NCBI GenBank assembly: GCA_036703315.1
Contig: DATNPH010000106.1
Span: 1-64,000, forward strand
Reading direction: 5' to 3'
Length of the DNA stretch: 64,000 nt
Origin: DATNPH01 sp036703315
Lineage (GTDB): Bacteria > Cyanobacteriota > Cyanobacteriia > Cyanobacteriales > Coleofasciculaceae
Both the position numbers and the translations under genes were made by a program. Positions 53,115 through 62,327 of this stretch are shown piece after piece; position 1 is the stretch's first letter; each line of letters begins with the position of its first letter. The notes below the pieces were generated by a model that was given only the letters and a program-made list of their open reading frames with translations, did not search any database and had not been told where the DNA came from.

Positions 53115-53405
53115 CTAACTCTCAGCAGAGCGTTTCCGATGCACCTGAACGCGCTTATCCGGCTTTTGCTTCTTAACCCAAGAGAGAAACTTTTGCATCT
53201 GGGGTTCACTTGTTAGCTTTTCTAGAGAATTGAGTTCCTGAGCTAAACGCTTGTTGTCAAACAGATTGTGTATCTGCCGATGGCAGGGGGAGCAAATGTT
53301 GACTGTTGGTCCAGGCTCAGCCTTTTTTTGTTTGACTTTCTGTTTGGGAATCAGATGATGGACTGTTAAACGATACACTTCTCGTTCACACAATTCACAC
53401 TTCAT
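53115..53405 (-). CDS. Small HNH-endonuclease-family protein
   Basis: 96 residues with zinc-ribbon cysteines MKCELC, the HNH motif core VHHLIPKQ, and CSPCHRQIHN providing the second Cys pair and final His. The C-terminal half is a basic helix (FLSWVKKQKPDKRVQVHRKR). Family members are nucleases or restriction-like, but short stand-alone versions in cyanobacteria are uncharacterised. No partner methylase nearby. Single gene. Confidence 0.82.
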   Translation of the reverse strand: MKCELCEREVYRLTVHHLIPKQKVKQKKAEPGPTVNICSPCHRQIHNLFDNKRLAQELNSLEKLTSEPQMQKFLSWVKKQKPDKRVQVHRKRSAES

Positions 53406-53783
53406 GACATAAGGTATTGGTGTTTAACTAGCTATCCGCGATCGCACTAGTGCCGCTCCCTTGGAAGTCAAAAGTCAAAACCTCAAAGGGGCGTGCTTCC
53501 TGTGCCTGCTCTTTGCTGCCTTGCCCGGAGATCAACTGGGGGGCACCAGCAACCGGAAGTGGTTGGGGCACCCAGCTCGACTACGTCCCGCTATGCTGCT
53601 ATCGCTATCGCTAACACGCCTCAAAACTTCCTTGAGGATAAGGTGTTCAAGCGCTTGTAAGCTGGTCACTTATTTCTGCCAGAGAGCACTAGCTACCCAG
53701 CCGAGGTGATCAACCAGCAGATTTAAGCACGCCATGCTAGCTTGCCTTACTACAAATATAGTACCAGTGTAGTATAAAAGCTC
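53406..53783. other. Intergenic region, nothing supported
   Basis: A plus-strand frame of 82 codons is present but has no ribosome site, no recognisable domain and unlikely composition. There are short direct repeats (GTCAAAA) at its start that recur at 58668. No RNA gene was seen. Confidence 0.4.
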
Positions 53784-54053
53784 TTAGAAATCTAAATCGG
53801 TGAATGGTCTTTCGCGATCAGCTAAATCCGAAGGGGGGCGGTCATTACTCCAAGCCCACCACACACAACCGCATTGACATCGATAAAACTCTTGCCACTT
53901 TTTGCGATAGTCTTCAGTCAGTACAGGTGAGCGTCTGTTGATCCAAACTAAGTCAGCCTCCCTAGAAGAAGCGGAACAACGAGGGCAGCAGAACCCTAGG
54001 GTATGAGTTGCGGATTTTGTCCATTCAGGAGGAAGTGGGGAAAAAGCGTCCAT
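53784..54053 (-). CDS. Small zinc-ribbon protein
   Basis: 89 residues with two Cys pairs, CCPRC and CQCGC, spaced 33 apart as in zinc ribbons, and tryptophan-rich surroundings (WQEFYRCQCGCVWWAWSNDRPP). Probably a small metal-binding regulator or nucleic-acid-binding protein. No close functional neighbour and no named family recognised. Confidence 0.68.
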   Translation of the reverse strand: MDAFSPLPPEWTKSATHTLGFCCPRCSASSREADLVWINRRSPVLTEDYRKKWQEFYRCQCGCVWWAWSNDRPPSDLADRERPFTDLDF

Positions 54054-54344
54054 ATTATAGCTATCCTTATAAATTTATTAACTGCCAATGAAAGTGGCTA
54101 GTGGTTGATGGATACTGTTTCTCTTGTAGCAATACTTAATGTTGCTTCAACCTTAAATTGAGAGTTTTGACAGGCTTCTGTGCCTATTTTAGGGTTCCTA
54201 TCGTGTCGAAGCCCCTCCTGATCGGATATGGTTTTGAATAAATCTTGTCATCTCCCTCAAGATAGGGATAAAACCGAAAATTTAACAGAATTCCCTAATT
54301 ATTTGAGATGAGAGGTATACCACCTCATCAGAAGGACTAAGCCC

Positions 54345-55955
54345 ATGTCTCATCCGTTTTATCTCAACCTGATTTCCTTTTTCGGCATCTTTGGTTTGTG
54401 TGCGATCGCTTGGCTGTTTTCGGAGAACCGCCGATTGCGACTCATTCCCTGGCGTGTCATCCTCTGGGGGATTGGGTTGCAACTGGTACTGGGATTTCTA
54501 GTTTTCCGATTTCCGCCCACAAGAGCGGCTTTGAATGCCTTCAACAACTTACTCGATGGCGTCTTTGCCGCTGCTGACTTTGGTGCCCGGTTCGTCTTTG
54601 GTCCGAATATCGTCCCCTTACCAGATAAGCCCCCAGATGTTAATTTAGGCTATATTTTCGCCTTTCGCGCCCTACCGACTGTGGTATTTTTCTCTGGGTT
54701 GATGGCATTACTTTATGCCATTGGTGTGATTCAGCCGGTGGTAAATTTCTTTGCCAAGATATTTTATAAAACAATGCGCTTGAGTGGAGCTGAGGCATTG
54801 AGTGGGGCGGCAAATATCTTTGTCGGTATCGAATCCGCGATCGTCGTCAAGCCTTTCCTAGCGAAAATGACTCGTAGTGAACTTTGCGCGATTCTGGCTT
54901 GTTGTTTTGGCACAGCCGCCTCATCAACATTGGCGATTTATGTCAGCTTCCTTAGACCCGTCTTTCCCAATATTCTGGGGCATTTAGTATCCGCCTCGAT
55001 TATTGCGATTCCAGCTTGTTTCGTTTTATCGAAAATTTTAGTCCCAGAAACCGAAACTCCCGTTACAGCGGGTGGGATTCCCACGGAGGAAGCGGCCAAG
55101 GCAGAAGCCTTTGGGGATGAGGAAGAGTTTAAACAGGAAACCGTTGGCGGAGAACCCATTGAGCGCGTTAGCCCCATGGATGCTGCAATTGTAGGAGCGC
55201 TGGATGGCGTCAAAATGGCAGTTTCCATTGCGGCTGTTCTAATTTTGATTTTGGGCTTAGTTTCTTTAATTAATCAAATTTTTGGGGGGTTAGCCAGCTT
55301 AGAAAATTCAGATAATCCGGTGCTGGGGATTATAGGGCAGTTCTTCACTATCGTGACCTTGCAAAACATTCTCGGTGCCCTGTTTTATCCCTTAACCCTA
55401 TTAACGGGTGTTCCCCTAGATGAATCCTGGACAGCCTCGGTGATTATTGGACGCCGACTCTTGGAAACCGCGATTCCTCCCTATCGGGCGCTGGCAGACG
55501 CTGCCAAAGCAGGACAGGTGAGCGATCGCACCGTGTTAATTGTTAGCTATGCCCTTTCAGGATTTGCCCATGTTGCCTCTGTGGGGATTTTTGTAGGAGG
55601 CACCTCAGCCTTAATTCCCTCACGGCGTCGAGATGTTTCTCAACTCGGTTGGAAAGCTTTATTTGTTGGCACGCTAGCAACTATTATGATTGCCTGTATT
55701 GCTGGTGTTTTTGATACTGGCGATCCCAGTATCCTGGGAGAAAAAAAGCCACAGCCTGCAATCACTGCTCCGGCAGCACCAGTTGCAACGCCATCTCCTA
55801 GCGTTCCCCCTGCTGCCCCGGTAGTACCAGTACCCCCTAAGGCGACTCCTCGCCCTACTCCTCGCGCTACAGCCTCTCCAACCCAGGCAACTCCCCGCCC
55901 TACCCCTCGCGCTACGGCTTCACCCACTCAGGTAACTCCTCGCCCAACGCCTTAA
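54345..55955 (+). CDS. Concentrative nucleoside transporter (CNT family) with repeat tail
   Basis: Membrane carrier that imports nucleosides with a cation. AAGGA precedes the ATG by nine bases. Family blocks: GIGLQLVLGFLVFR, GYIFAFRALPTVVFFSGLMALLY, the substrate-site GAEALSGAANIFVGIESAIVV, CFGTAASSTLAIYVSFLRP and SYALSGFAHVASVGIFVGG. A soluble charged loop (about 245-280) separates the two halves. The last 60 residues, after the final helix, are a Pro/Thr/Ala tail with a 15-residue repeat encoded at 55842-55952. Nucleoside uptake fits the deoC gene elsewhere in the window. Confidence 0.92.
   Translation: MSHPFYLNLISFFGIFGLCAIAWLFSENRRLRLIPWRVILWGIGLQLVLGFLVFRFPPTRAALNAFNNLLDGVFAAADFGARFVFGPNIVPLPDKPPDVNLGYIFAFRALPTVVFFSGLMALLYAIGVIQPVVNFFAKIFYKTMRLSGAEALSGAANIFVGIESAIVVKPFLAKMTRSELCAILACCFGTAASSTLAIYVSFLRPVFPNILGHLVSASIIAIPACFVLSKILVPETETPVTAGGIPTEEAAKAEAFGDEEEFKQETVGGEPIERVSPMDAAIVGALDGVKMAVSIAAVLILILGLVSLINQIFGGLASLENSDNPVLGIIGQFFTIVTLQNILGALFYPLTLLTGVPLDESWTASVIIGRRLLETAIPPYRALADAAKAGQVSDRTVLIVSYALSGFAHVASVGIFVGGTSALIPSRRRDVSQLGWKALFVGTLATIMIACIAGVFDTGDPSILGEKKPQPAITAPAAPVATPSPSVPPAAPVVPVPPKATPRPTPRATASPTQATPRPTPRATASPTQVTPRPTP
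55842..55952 (+). repeat. 45-bp coding tandem repeat in the transporter tail
   Basis: Two full units and a partial third, encoding ATPRPTPRATASPTQ in each full unit and TPRPTP in the partial one. The tail is low-complexity and probably extended. Length polymorphism between strains is likely. Confidence 0.85.
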
Positions 55956-56034
55956 TCTACGGTCACTCGATTTTAGATTTTGAAAGGGCAGCTTAACTAG
56001 AAACCCTAACTTTTAATTATCAGCCCTTAGTTCG

Positions 56035-56643
56035 ATGAATCCAGAGCCTGAAATTCGCCGCTTGATTGAACTGATGCCTGCTTCTGGGCGGATGCTGACA
56101 AAAATCGTTAGCAAACCGCAACAAAATAGGGTGATTGAAAGCCCCTTTCCCCTACCGTTGTCTCAGGAGCGCCCAATTTTTATTAACTTTGATTTGTGGC
56201 GTCGTTTACCTAAAGCACAGCGAGATATGTTGCTGTTGCGGACAGTTAGTTGGCTGATTGGCATTAAGTGGTTTAAGCCGGACTTGTATCAAGCAGTAGT
56301 TCTGGCAGGACTTTTAGGAGGGATAGTGGAGTTGATCCAGGGAGATGCCGTGGGCATTGTGGTCGCTACAGGATTGAGTGCGCTTGCTAGTACTCAAATT
56401 TGGCGTGGCACTCGCAGTACTGCAACCGAGCTGGATGCCGATACGGAGGCAATCAAAGTCGCAACGCGGCGGGGTTACACTGAATCTGAAGCGGCTCAAC
56501 ATCTATCGGCTGCCATTGAAGCTGTTGCTCAGCTTGAAGGGCGTTCTAGCTTGAATTTTACGGAATTAGTTCGTTCTCAAAATTTGCGCGTGATCGCAGG
56601 TCTTTCGCCTGTAGGCGTGCCCAATACAGTGAAGCAAGATTAG
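56035..56643 (+). CDS. DUF3318 family protein
   Basis: 202-aa protein with IRRLIELMPASGRMLTKIVSK, RPIFINFDLWRRLPKAQRDMLLLRTVSWL, two central hydrophobic helices (LYQAVVLAGLLGGIVELIQ and AVGIVVATGLSALASTQIW) and the C-terminal helical segment GYTESEAAQHLSAAIEAVAQ. The pattern matches DUF3318, conserved in cyanobacteria and plastids; role unknown. Follows the nucleoside transporter by about 80 bases on the same strand. Confidence 0.87.
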   Translation: MNPEPEIRRLIELMPASGRMLTKIVSKPQQNRVIESPFPLPLSQERPIFINFDLWRRLPKAQRDMLLLRTVSWLIGIKWFKPDLYQAVVLAGLLGGIVELIQGDAVGIVVATGLSALASTQIWRGTRSTATELDADTEAIKVATRRGYTESEAAQHLSAAIEAVAQLEGRSSLNFTELVRSQNLRVIAGLSPVGVPNTVKQD

Positions 56644-56797
56644 TCGTCAGGCACGATCGCCGAGCACTACCCTTAGAAAATTATATTTACAAGTTAGTTT
56701 CATCCCACTTAAAATCGAAGATGCACTGATCACGCTAATCAGGTTTTTTCATCTACCTTGAGTAAGGTTTAATTCCTTAAGTCACTCAACTAGGTGA

Positions 56798-56815
56798 AGC
56801 TCTCGCGCGAGAGCT
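56798..56815. promoter_or_regulatory. 18-bp perfect palindrome with a repeated half-site
   Basis: AGCTCTCGCGCGAGAGCT is a perfect palindrome. Its half, GCGAGAGCT, recurs at 56886-56894, 71 bases to the right. Both lie upstream of the membrane-protein gene starting at 57048, in a 404-base gap otherwise lacking genes. This is a plausible operator for a dimeric regulator; no known consensus was recognised. Confidence 0.45.
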
Positions 56816-57047
56816 AATAGATAATTTTAGATCATTGAGACTAATAAGCACCTTCAAACACAGGGCATTTACTAAGTGTGAAAGTGCGAGAGCTGCTTGG
56901 CTTTCTTAACATATCGTCAACAAGACACATAGTAGTTTTTGCCGAAATACTGGTATTGCTTGTTGAAGTAACCTCTTGCTCACCTGTGGTTAAGTTATAG
57001 ACGGATTAAAGCATGCGATTACATACGCCGATAGGGAGAAAAGGATT

Positions 57048-57581
57048 GTGAAGACTGTGCGATCGCTCCAACCATCCCAAGATAATGTCTTATTTATGCC
57101 GGTGGCTGGAGGCATCTTCGTCGGATTAGGACTTTTGTTGATTTCCTCTGGCAAGTTAACCACACTCACTTGTAACCGAGTGGGCTCAACACTAGACCAA
57201 TGCCAGTTAGTATCATCAGGCATCCTAGGGTCACTTATGCAAGAAACCCGACATATCGAACTACAGGGTGCCAAAGTTGAAGCTAACCCGATGGATGACG
57301 ACGCCTCGCGAGTTATCCTCTTAACCAAGAGTGGAGAGATTCTTTTTACCTCCTCCACTATCGACAATGACATAAAGAGTATTGCTACTGCCTCTGACAT
57401 CAATGACTTTGTTAAGCAAGTCAAAAAGGCATCGCTGACAATTCACAACGATGAGCGATGGCATTATGTGCAAATGGGAGGATTTATCATTAGCTTTGGT
57501 TTACTCACTTGGGTGTTTTCTGCGCTAAGCAGACATAATCTGGGAGTCAGTGAAAAGCCAGAGCTAAGAGCAAAGAGGTAA
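57048..57581 (+). CDS. Two-helix membrane protein of unknown function
   Basis: GTG start with GGGAG upstream. Two membrane segments, near the start (NVLFMPVAGGIFVGLGLLLI) and near the end (QMGGFIISFGLLTWVFSAL), flank a domain of about 100 residues with LTCNRVGSTLDQCQLVSSGIL (two Cys) and RVILLTKSGEILFTSS. The domain order resembles small PH-like membrane-anchored proteins of cyanobacteria. Not recognised further. Confidence 0.72.
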   Translation: MKTVRSLQPSQDNVLFMPVAGGIFVGLGLLLISSGKLTTLTCNRVGSTLDQCQLVSSGILGSLMQETRHIELQGAKVEANPMDDDASRVILLTKSGEILFTSSTIDNDIKSIATASDINDFVKQVKKASLTIHNDERWHYVQMGGFIISFGLLTWVFSALSRHNLGVSEKPELRAKR

Positions 57582-57586
57582 CTCGA

Positions 57587-57914
57587 TTATTGGGCACATC
57601 TACCACCCAATACTCAGCGCTTCCTAAGGATTCGTACAGTAAACACTTTCGTCCCCAATCATCGGGCCAGGGAAGTAGTGACAACCTCAATCACTAAATC
57701 TGGCGGCGGATAGCAATCCAAATCTACAACACCGTCTCCTTAGGTGAAGTTGAGCGTGTTCGCCAACTGAATAGGACATATCGGGGCGGCACTCAATAAC
57801 TCCTTCTTTTCTGTAGCAACAGTTAGTGAGTTCATTTGAGGGAATGCTTTTGATACTGCAATACAAGCTTATTCTTGTCGGGCAGGTGTCTCGTCTGCCA
57901 TAGATATAGGGCAC
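57587..57914 (-). pseudogene. Decayed Uma2-family (DUF820) gene
   Basis: Three reading-frame fragments on the minus strand match consecutive parts of the Uma2 endonuclease-like family: VIECRPDMSYSVGEHAQLHL, then (shifted) DGVVDLDCYPPPDLVIEVV and TTSLA, then (shifted again) DDWGRKCLLYESLG with SAEYWVVDVP. At least two frameshifts, around 57740 and 57670, make it inactive. It abuts the 3' end of the convergent membrane-protein gene. Uma2 genes are highly multiplied in cyanobacteria and often decay. Confidence 0.8.
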
Positions 57915-58275
57915 CCATTAGGCGCATCCTAACAAATTTCAATCACCCGGAACTAGCAACATCCGCTTTTCTTTGCTTTTTGTGAACATGTTTGTTACTA
58001 ACAGCTTTTATGTCCACAATATGCCGTTTCGATTGGCTGTTCGAAATATGTACTTTCCTAATATATCCTCCGTTAGCTAGAGGCAACGGTATGGGAACCA
58101 GAGCTAAGTTTGTAGCCTTTACATACGCATTATTTAAGAATTAGAAAGTTAAATGTGGACACTTTTTAGACTAAAACTGGCTCAGCTACTACCTTTTCAT
58201 CTTCTTAATTTTTATCCGGATAGAGCATGGAGAAGTCCGAATCAGGCAGTATAAGTTCCGACGAGGACATCAACA
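57915..58275. other. Intergenic region, nothing supported
   Basis: A 63-codon minus-strand frame without ATG runs through 57943-58134, but it has no ribosome site and no family resemblance. The part just before 58276 carries GAGGA as the ribosome site of the next gene. No repeat or RNA gene recognised. Confidence 0.35.
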
Positions 58276-58467
58276 ATGCATTTTTACAGCACTATCGTAT
58301 TAGGTAGCTTGTTAGTTACTGGTCTAGCCAGTACCTTCCCCAGTGTCGAGAATCGCGCTGAAAAGCTACAGCAGCCCAATTCAGTGCAACAATACCTACT
58401 AGCTAACAACAGTTGTACATCTGGGGCAACGAAGAGTCCCCCTCCTGGCTGTGGACGCAGAGAATAA
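58276..58467 (+). CDS. Small secreted protein, 63 aa
   Basis: GAGGA lies eight bases before the ATG. The first 20 residues (STIVLGSLLVTGLAST) form a signal peptide. The mature part is short, polar and carries two cysteines near the end (NSCTSGATKSPPPGCGRRE). Secretion and one disulfide are inferred. No family recognised. The frame, ribosome site and signal peptide together support it. Confidence 0.6.
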   Translation: MHFYSTIVLGSLLVTGLASTFPSVENRAEKLQQPNSVQQYLLANNSCTSGATKSPPPGCGRRE

Positions 58468-58729
58468 ATAGGCAATTGCGGTACGTTGAAAGCCACTTCG
58501 TCGGTCAAGACGGCATATTCCATGCTGTTTTAGATTGGAGAGGCATTGCTCGTCTCTCTAATTCAAAATTTACTCATGTAAACTTCAAAAACCTTGAAAT
58601 TTTAATTTTGAATTTTGAATTCCTGTCTCAGGTGACCGAAAATCTCGTGTACCTACTTCAGAAAGTCAAAAGTCAAAATTAAGACCCCATAAATAAATTT
58701 AGGGGATTGCAATCAAGCTCGGTTACAAA

Positions 58730-60163
58730 CTAAGCAGGTTTCCACTTCCCATGAAAACTATGGGGAATAACATTGGGTAATCCCAGCCGACAGACTGGTT
58801 CCTCATTCAGAGCGTTGCTATCAAACACCACTACCTCACTCGTGTCAGAATTGCCATCATATACAACCGTCAGCACCCAACCCTGTTGAGGATTGATCGC
58901 ATCGGGAGCATAGAGGGCTTCTGATGGATAGCAGTTCTCACCCAGATCAGCGACTGTTAAAATGTCACTTTCTTGGTCAAATCTAGCGATCGCACCAAAT
59001 ATTTCCTGGGTAATATCCGCTCCATCGCGGTGTACTGATAAATACATGTAAGGTGAGGCTTGCCCTACTAGCTGATCCGGCACAACAGGAAATTCACAAG
59101 CTCTGTCGATTAACTCTTCCAAGCGTGTTACCTTACCCATCTGAGGATTGAGACGTGCTTGCCAGAGAGTTCCCTTGGTCTTTGTATGAATTTGACCTGT
59201 TGCAATTTCTTTGAGATACTGATTCGTCTGAAAGTCTGGATAACGCACAAAATCAATAACGATTAAGCCATCCCCGTCCACATAACCATTGCCGAAGTGC
59301 CACTGGAACCAAGGTTCAGCTTCAGTGCGACTGACTAAAGAGAGTGTTTCGCGATCGAGGACAATAATCTGAGTTGCCTGATCAGGTTGCCATTGCAGAG
59401 CATCACTGTAGCTACTCAAGCCCACTGCTGTTGGCAGGAGATTCACTCGCAGTGGTGGAACAAAAAATACTAGATATTGTCCTACCATGACAAAATCATG
59501 CACTAGAGGCAGACCATCTAGCGGTACTGAACCTTGTTGGATAATCTTGCCCGCGCCATCGCTTTTATAAGCCCTTAGTGTCGCATTTACTCCAGGGGAA
59601 ACCCCAAAGTTAAAAATCTCGCCTGTCTTCGGGTCACGCTTGGGATGGGCAGAAAAAGGTGCTCCTTTCTCCAACTGGGTTAAATTATCGATTCCTCGGG
59701 TTTCCAATGTCTGGAGGTCGAGGGCATGAGGATTTCCACCTTCCCACAGGGCTAGTAGCTTATCAGGTAATGGCAGCACCGAGGTATTAGCCGCGTTCTT
59801 AATGGGTCTGAGCCATTGATTCCAAAGTGCTCCTGGTGCAGTCATGCCGTAGTTACCGTATAGCAATTCATCGGCTGCGGCTTCTTTTTTGTAACCAGAG
59901 GTTTGCACGTAGCGATAGAGTCCCGTAGCACCAGCATCAGTGAAATGTACTCCCAAAATTGCCCCATCACCATCAAACCAGTGACCGACTTGTACACCAC
60001 CCCGTTCTAAACGTGCTGGACCATTACGATACAAGACACCCCGTAAGCCTTCTGGAATCTTGCCAGAGAGGATAGGCAACGGGGTGAGTGGAAATTCTTT
60101 TGCGGGTTGGGCGATCGCGTTTGCCCAAGCTCTACGGGTTAATGGCTTGCTGGTTGTAGTCAT
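58730..60163 (-). CDS. Carotenoid oxygenase (apocarotenoid 15,15'-oxygenase-like)
   Basis: Non-heme iron seven-bladed propeller enzyme cleaving carotenoids or apocarotenals to retinal-type products. Start at ATG 60163 gives MTTTSKPLTRRAWANAI; a longer frame adds 13 unrelated residues. Signatures: RGVLYRNGPARLERGGVQVGHWFDGDG, and the four iron-binding His regions in FSAHPKRDPKTG, PLVHDFVM, WFQWHFGNGY and IPHSFHGKW. Length (477 aa) fits the cyanobacterial ACO group. The preferred substrate is not deducible. Confidence 0.93.
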   Translation of the reverse strand: MTTTSKPLTRRAWANAIAQPAKEFPLTPLPILSGKIPEGLRGVLYRNGPARLERGGVQVGHWFDGDGAILGVHFTDAGATGLYRYVQTSGYKKEAAADELLYGNYGMTAPGALWNQWLRPIKNAANTSVLPLPDKLLALWEGGNPHALDLQTLETRGIDNLTQLEKGAPFSAHPKRDPKTGEIFNFGVSPGVNATLRAYKSDGAGKIIQQGSVPLDGLPLVHDFVMVGQYLVFFVPPLRVNLLPTAVGLSSYSDALQWQPDQATQIIVLDRETLSLVSRTEAEPWFQWHFGNGYVDGDGLIVIDFVRYPDFQTNQYLKEIATGQIHTKTKGTLWQARLNPQMGKVTRLEELIDRACEFPVVPDQLVGQASPYMYLSVHRDGADITQEIFGAIARFDQESDILTVADLGENCYPSEALYAPDAINPQQGWVLTVVYDGNSDTSEVVVFDSNALNEEPVCRLGLPNVIPHSFHGKWKPA

Positions 60164-60354
60164 GCTGTAAGAAAATTCTCGGATCAGCAGATGGTTATTC
60201 AAGACTGCTGCTACTGTTATCTTATTAATTTTTATTACATCTAGCTGGTTCGTTCCAAAATACTGCCTAAAGGCAGACTTTGGTTTTACCTTTGAGGAAA
60301 AATCGTTTTCGGCTAGTTGGTAGTTGCTTAGTTAGACGCTGGACAGTAGTAGTT

Positions 60355-60420
60355 AAGACTGCCGAGTTTTGAGTTAAGTTACGCGGTTGACTTGTAACTA
60401 ACTCAAAACTATTAAGTCTT
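60355..60420 (-). terminator. Long hairpin after the 80-aa gene
   Basis: Arms of about 24 bases: AAGACT with AGTCTT outside, and AGTTTTGAGTTA-AGTTAC paired with its near-complement (one bulged base) inside. It lies 18 bases past the stop of the minus-strand 80-aa gene and upstream of the carotenoid oxygenase start. Candidate terminator, or an element of the oxygenase leader region. Confidence 0.5.
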
Positions 60421-60437
60421 GTCAGAGGGGAGTTTAG

Positions 60438-60680
60438 CTAGATTTTTGTGGAGTTGGTCGTAATTTTTTTGAGTTGCTCAAGGAGTTCCGAAGGAAGGTG
60501 ATGCAAGGCGCTTCCCTGCCATCCTTTTGAGTCTTGATATTGCAAATTTCCGCAATAGATATTGCCTTTGTGAATATGCCAACCGCCAGTTGCTTGACTT
60601 ATTTCATACCCAGCTTGCTGGAGGCTTGAGACAAGAGCTGATGTAAGTTTTTTAAGGTTTTTTCGGATTCTCATAGTCAA
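60438..60680 (-). CDS. Small hypothetical protein, 80 aa
   Basis: Basic start MRIRKNLKKLTSALVSSLQQ, then a beta-rich part with aromatic residues (YEISQATGGWHIHKGNIYCGNLQYQ) and a C-terminal helix (HHLPSELLEQLKKITTN). Good coding appearance, two possible starts (MTM or MR). Not recognised. Single minus-strand gene. Confidence 0.62.
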   Translation of the reverse strand: MTMRIRKNLKKLTSALVSSLQQAGYEISQATGGWHIHKGNIYCGNLQYQDSKGWQGSALHHLPSELLEQLKKITTNSTKI

Positions 60681-60964
60681 TAGTTCTGACCTTTATAACT
60701 GAGACTTTTAATTGGCTGTTATGATGTAATATTGACAGGGAATTCTACATTTTTTCACTATCTAGTGGTGGATTTACTTGCACATACTTCTCTCCAAATG
60801 CGTATTTCATTAGGCTAGAGGACTCTAAAAACTAGATGAGAGCTGAGTGGATGGAAAAGTCAAGAGCAGCATTCTCTCTGCGCTGGAGTACGACATAAGG
60901 TTCGCACTTAAGTTAGTTAACAGGAACGACGGCAAGACTGTCTCAAGGGTAATTTACAGCGAGG

Positions 60965-61885
60965 ATGGAGCTTTCCAATTTTCAGAAACCAGGTTTGATT
61001 ACTGTTTGCGGTTCGACGGCTACTGGCAAGTCAGGACTGGCTTTGGAACTAGCTCAGCGGTTGAGATGTGTAATTATCAGTGCTGATTCTCGTCAGGTTT
61101 ACCGGGAGTTTGATATTGGCACAGCAAAGCCCTCTGCGGCTGAACAACAACTGGTGCCGCATTATTTAATAGATATCTGTGACCCGATCGAGACGCTGAC
61201 GCTGGCAGATTACCAGCAGCAGGCTCAAGCCTTAATCAGCCAGTTCCATCTCCCCTTCTTAGTTGGAGGTACGGGTTTATACATTCGTTCGGTGGTGCAG
61301 GGATTGAAAATTCCCAGAGTTGCGCCTCACAATGAATTGCGATCGCAACTTTCCTCTCTCGGTCAAAACCAGCTCTACCAATTCCTACAACAAGTTGACC
61401 CCCCTGCTGCTCAGAAGATTCACCCGAATGACGAAGTGAGAACATTACGGGCATTAGAAGTATTTTATGTGACTGGACGCCCAATTTCAGAGCAGCAAGG
61501 AGAGAATCCCCCCGACTATCCCATTCTCCAAATTGGTTTGGAATGTAGCAACAGCGAAATCCTTGAGCGCCGTATCCAACAGCGCACTGAGCAAATGATA
61601 GCGGCGGGTTGGGAAGCTGAGGTGAAAGCCCTGTGTGAGAAATACGGTTCAGATTTACCGTTGCTAAACACACTGGGTTATCAGGAAATGAAACAGTATC
61701 TTGCGGGCGACCTTTCCCTTGATGAAGCAAAAGAACTAACCGTATTGCACACTCGCCAATTTGCCAAACGACAACGTACCTGGTTTCGTGCTTATCCAGA
61801 AATTGAATGGTTTGATGCAGATAATCCTGGGTTGCTAGAGAAGGTCTGGCAGCTAGTGCAGCAGTTTATTGACAATCTTAAGTGA
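60965..61885 (+). CDS. miaA: tRNA dimethylallyltransferase
   Basis: Transfers the dimethylallyl group to A37 of tRNAs reading UNN codons. P-loop CGSTATGKSG (residues 15-24), ISADSRQVYREFDIGTAKPS with the catalytic Asp, PFLVGGTGLYIRSVVQG, and the C-terminal tRNA-binding LNTLGYQEMKQYLAGD with HTRQFAKRQRTWFR. 306 aa is the usual length. Start at ATG 60965. Isolated gene. Confidence 0.96.
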   Translation: MELSNFQKPGLITVCGSTATGKSGLALELAQRLRCVIISADSRQVYREFDIGTAKPSAAEQQLVPHYLIDICDPIETLTLADYQQQAQALISQFHLPFLVGGTGLYIRSVVQGLKIPRVAPHNELRSQLSSLGQNQLYQFLQQVDPPAAQKIHPNDEVRTLRALEVFYVTGRPISEQQGENPPDYPILQIGLECSNSEILERRIQQRTEQMIAAGWEAEVKALCEKYGSDLPLLNTLGYQEMKQYLAGDLSLDEAKELTVLHTRQFAKRQRTWFRAYPEIEWFDADNPGLLEKVWQLVQQFIDNLK

Positions 61886-61958
61886 GAGTATCCGGAGCAA
61901 TACCCAAAGCCCGTAGCTGTTCTGCCAGTATTTGGGCGCATTGTTGAAGAAGGCAGAG

Positions 61959-61994
61959 GGCAGAAGAAGGAAGGCAGAAGAAGGAAGGCAGAAG
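61959..61994. repeat. 14-bp tandem repeat and adjacent G6/C6 hairpin
   Basis: GGCAGAAGAAGGAA occurs 2.6 times in tandem. It is followed by GGGGGGA, TTGTT, TCCCCCC (61994-62012), a strong stem that could end the miaA transcript. The 440-base gap up to 62328 holds further GAAGGCAGAAG copies but no gene. Confidence 0.65.
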
Positions 61995-62327
61995 GGGGGA
62001 TTGTTTCCCCCCAGTCACTCCCAGCCACTGAATACCTTCAGTGGGGGATTGTAACCCTTGATCCAAATCCTTCGCCAGAAGCCTTGGGAAGAAGGCAGAA
62101 GGAAAATCCTTCTGCATAAGAGCCCTTTCCTTTGCATAAGAGCCTTTCTTGTTCAGCTTGTTCAGCACGATGTTGCTGTTGCTCCTTGCTCCTTACTATC
62201 CAACTTTATGCCGAACAAAGCGATCGCTTGAATCAATCACTATGATGAAGTTGCCCAGACCTATAGCCAGATTCTCTAACCTGAGGTGATATTTTTGAGT
62301 TGATTGATAACAAGGAAATCTTCACCC

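Noticed and set aside
53461..53709. 82-aa plus-strand frame
   Set aside because: No domain, repeat-derived start and no ribosome site.
57943..58134. 63-codon open stretch on the minus strand
   Set aside because: No start codon or recognisable domain; within chance length.
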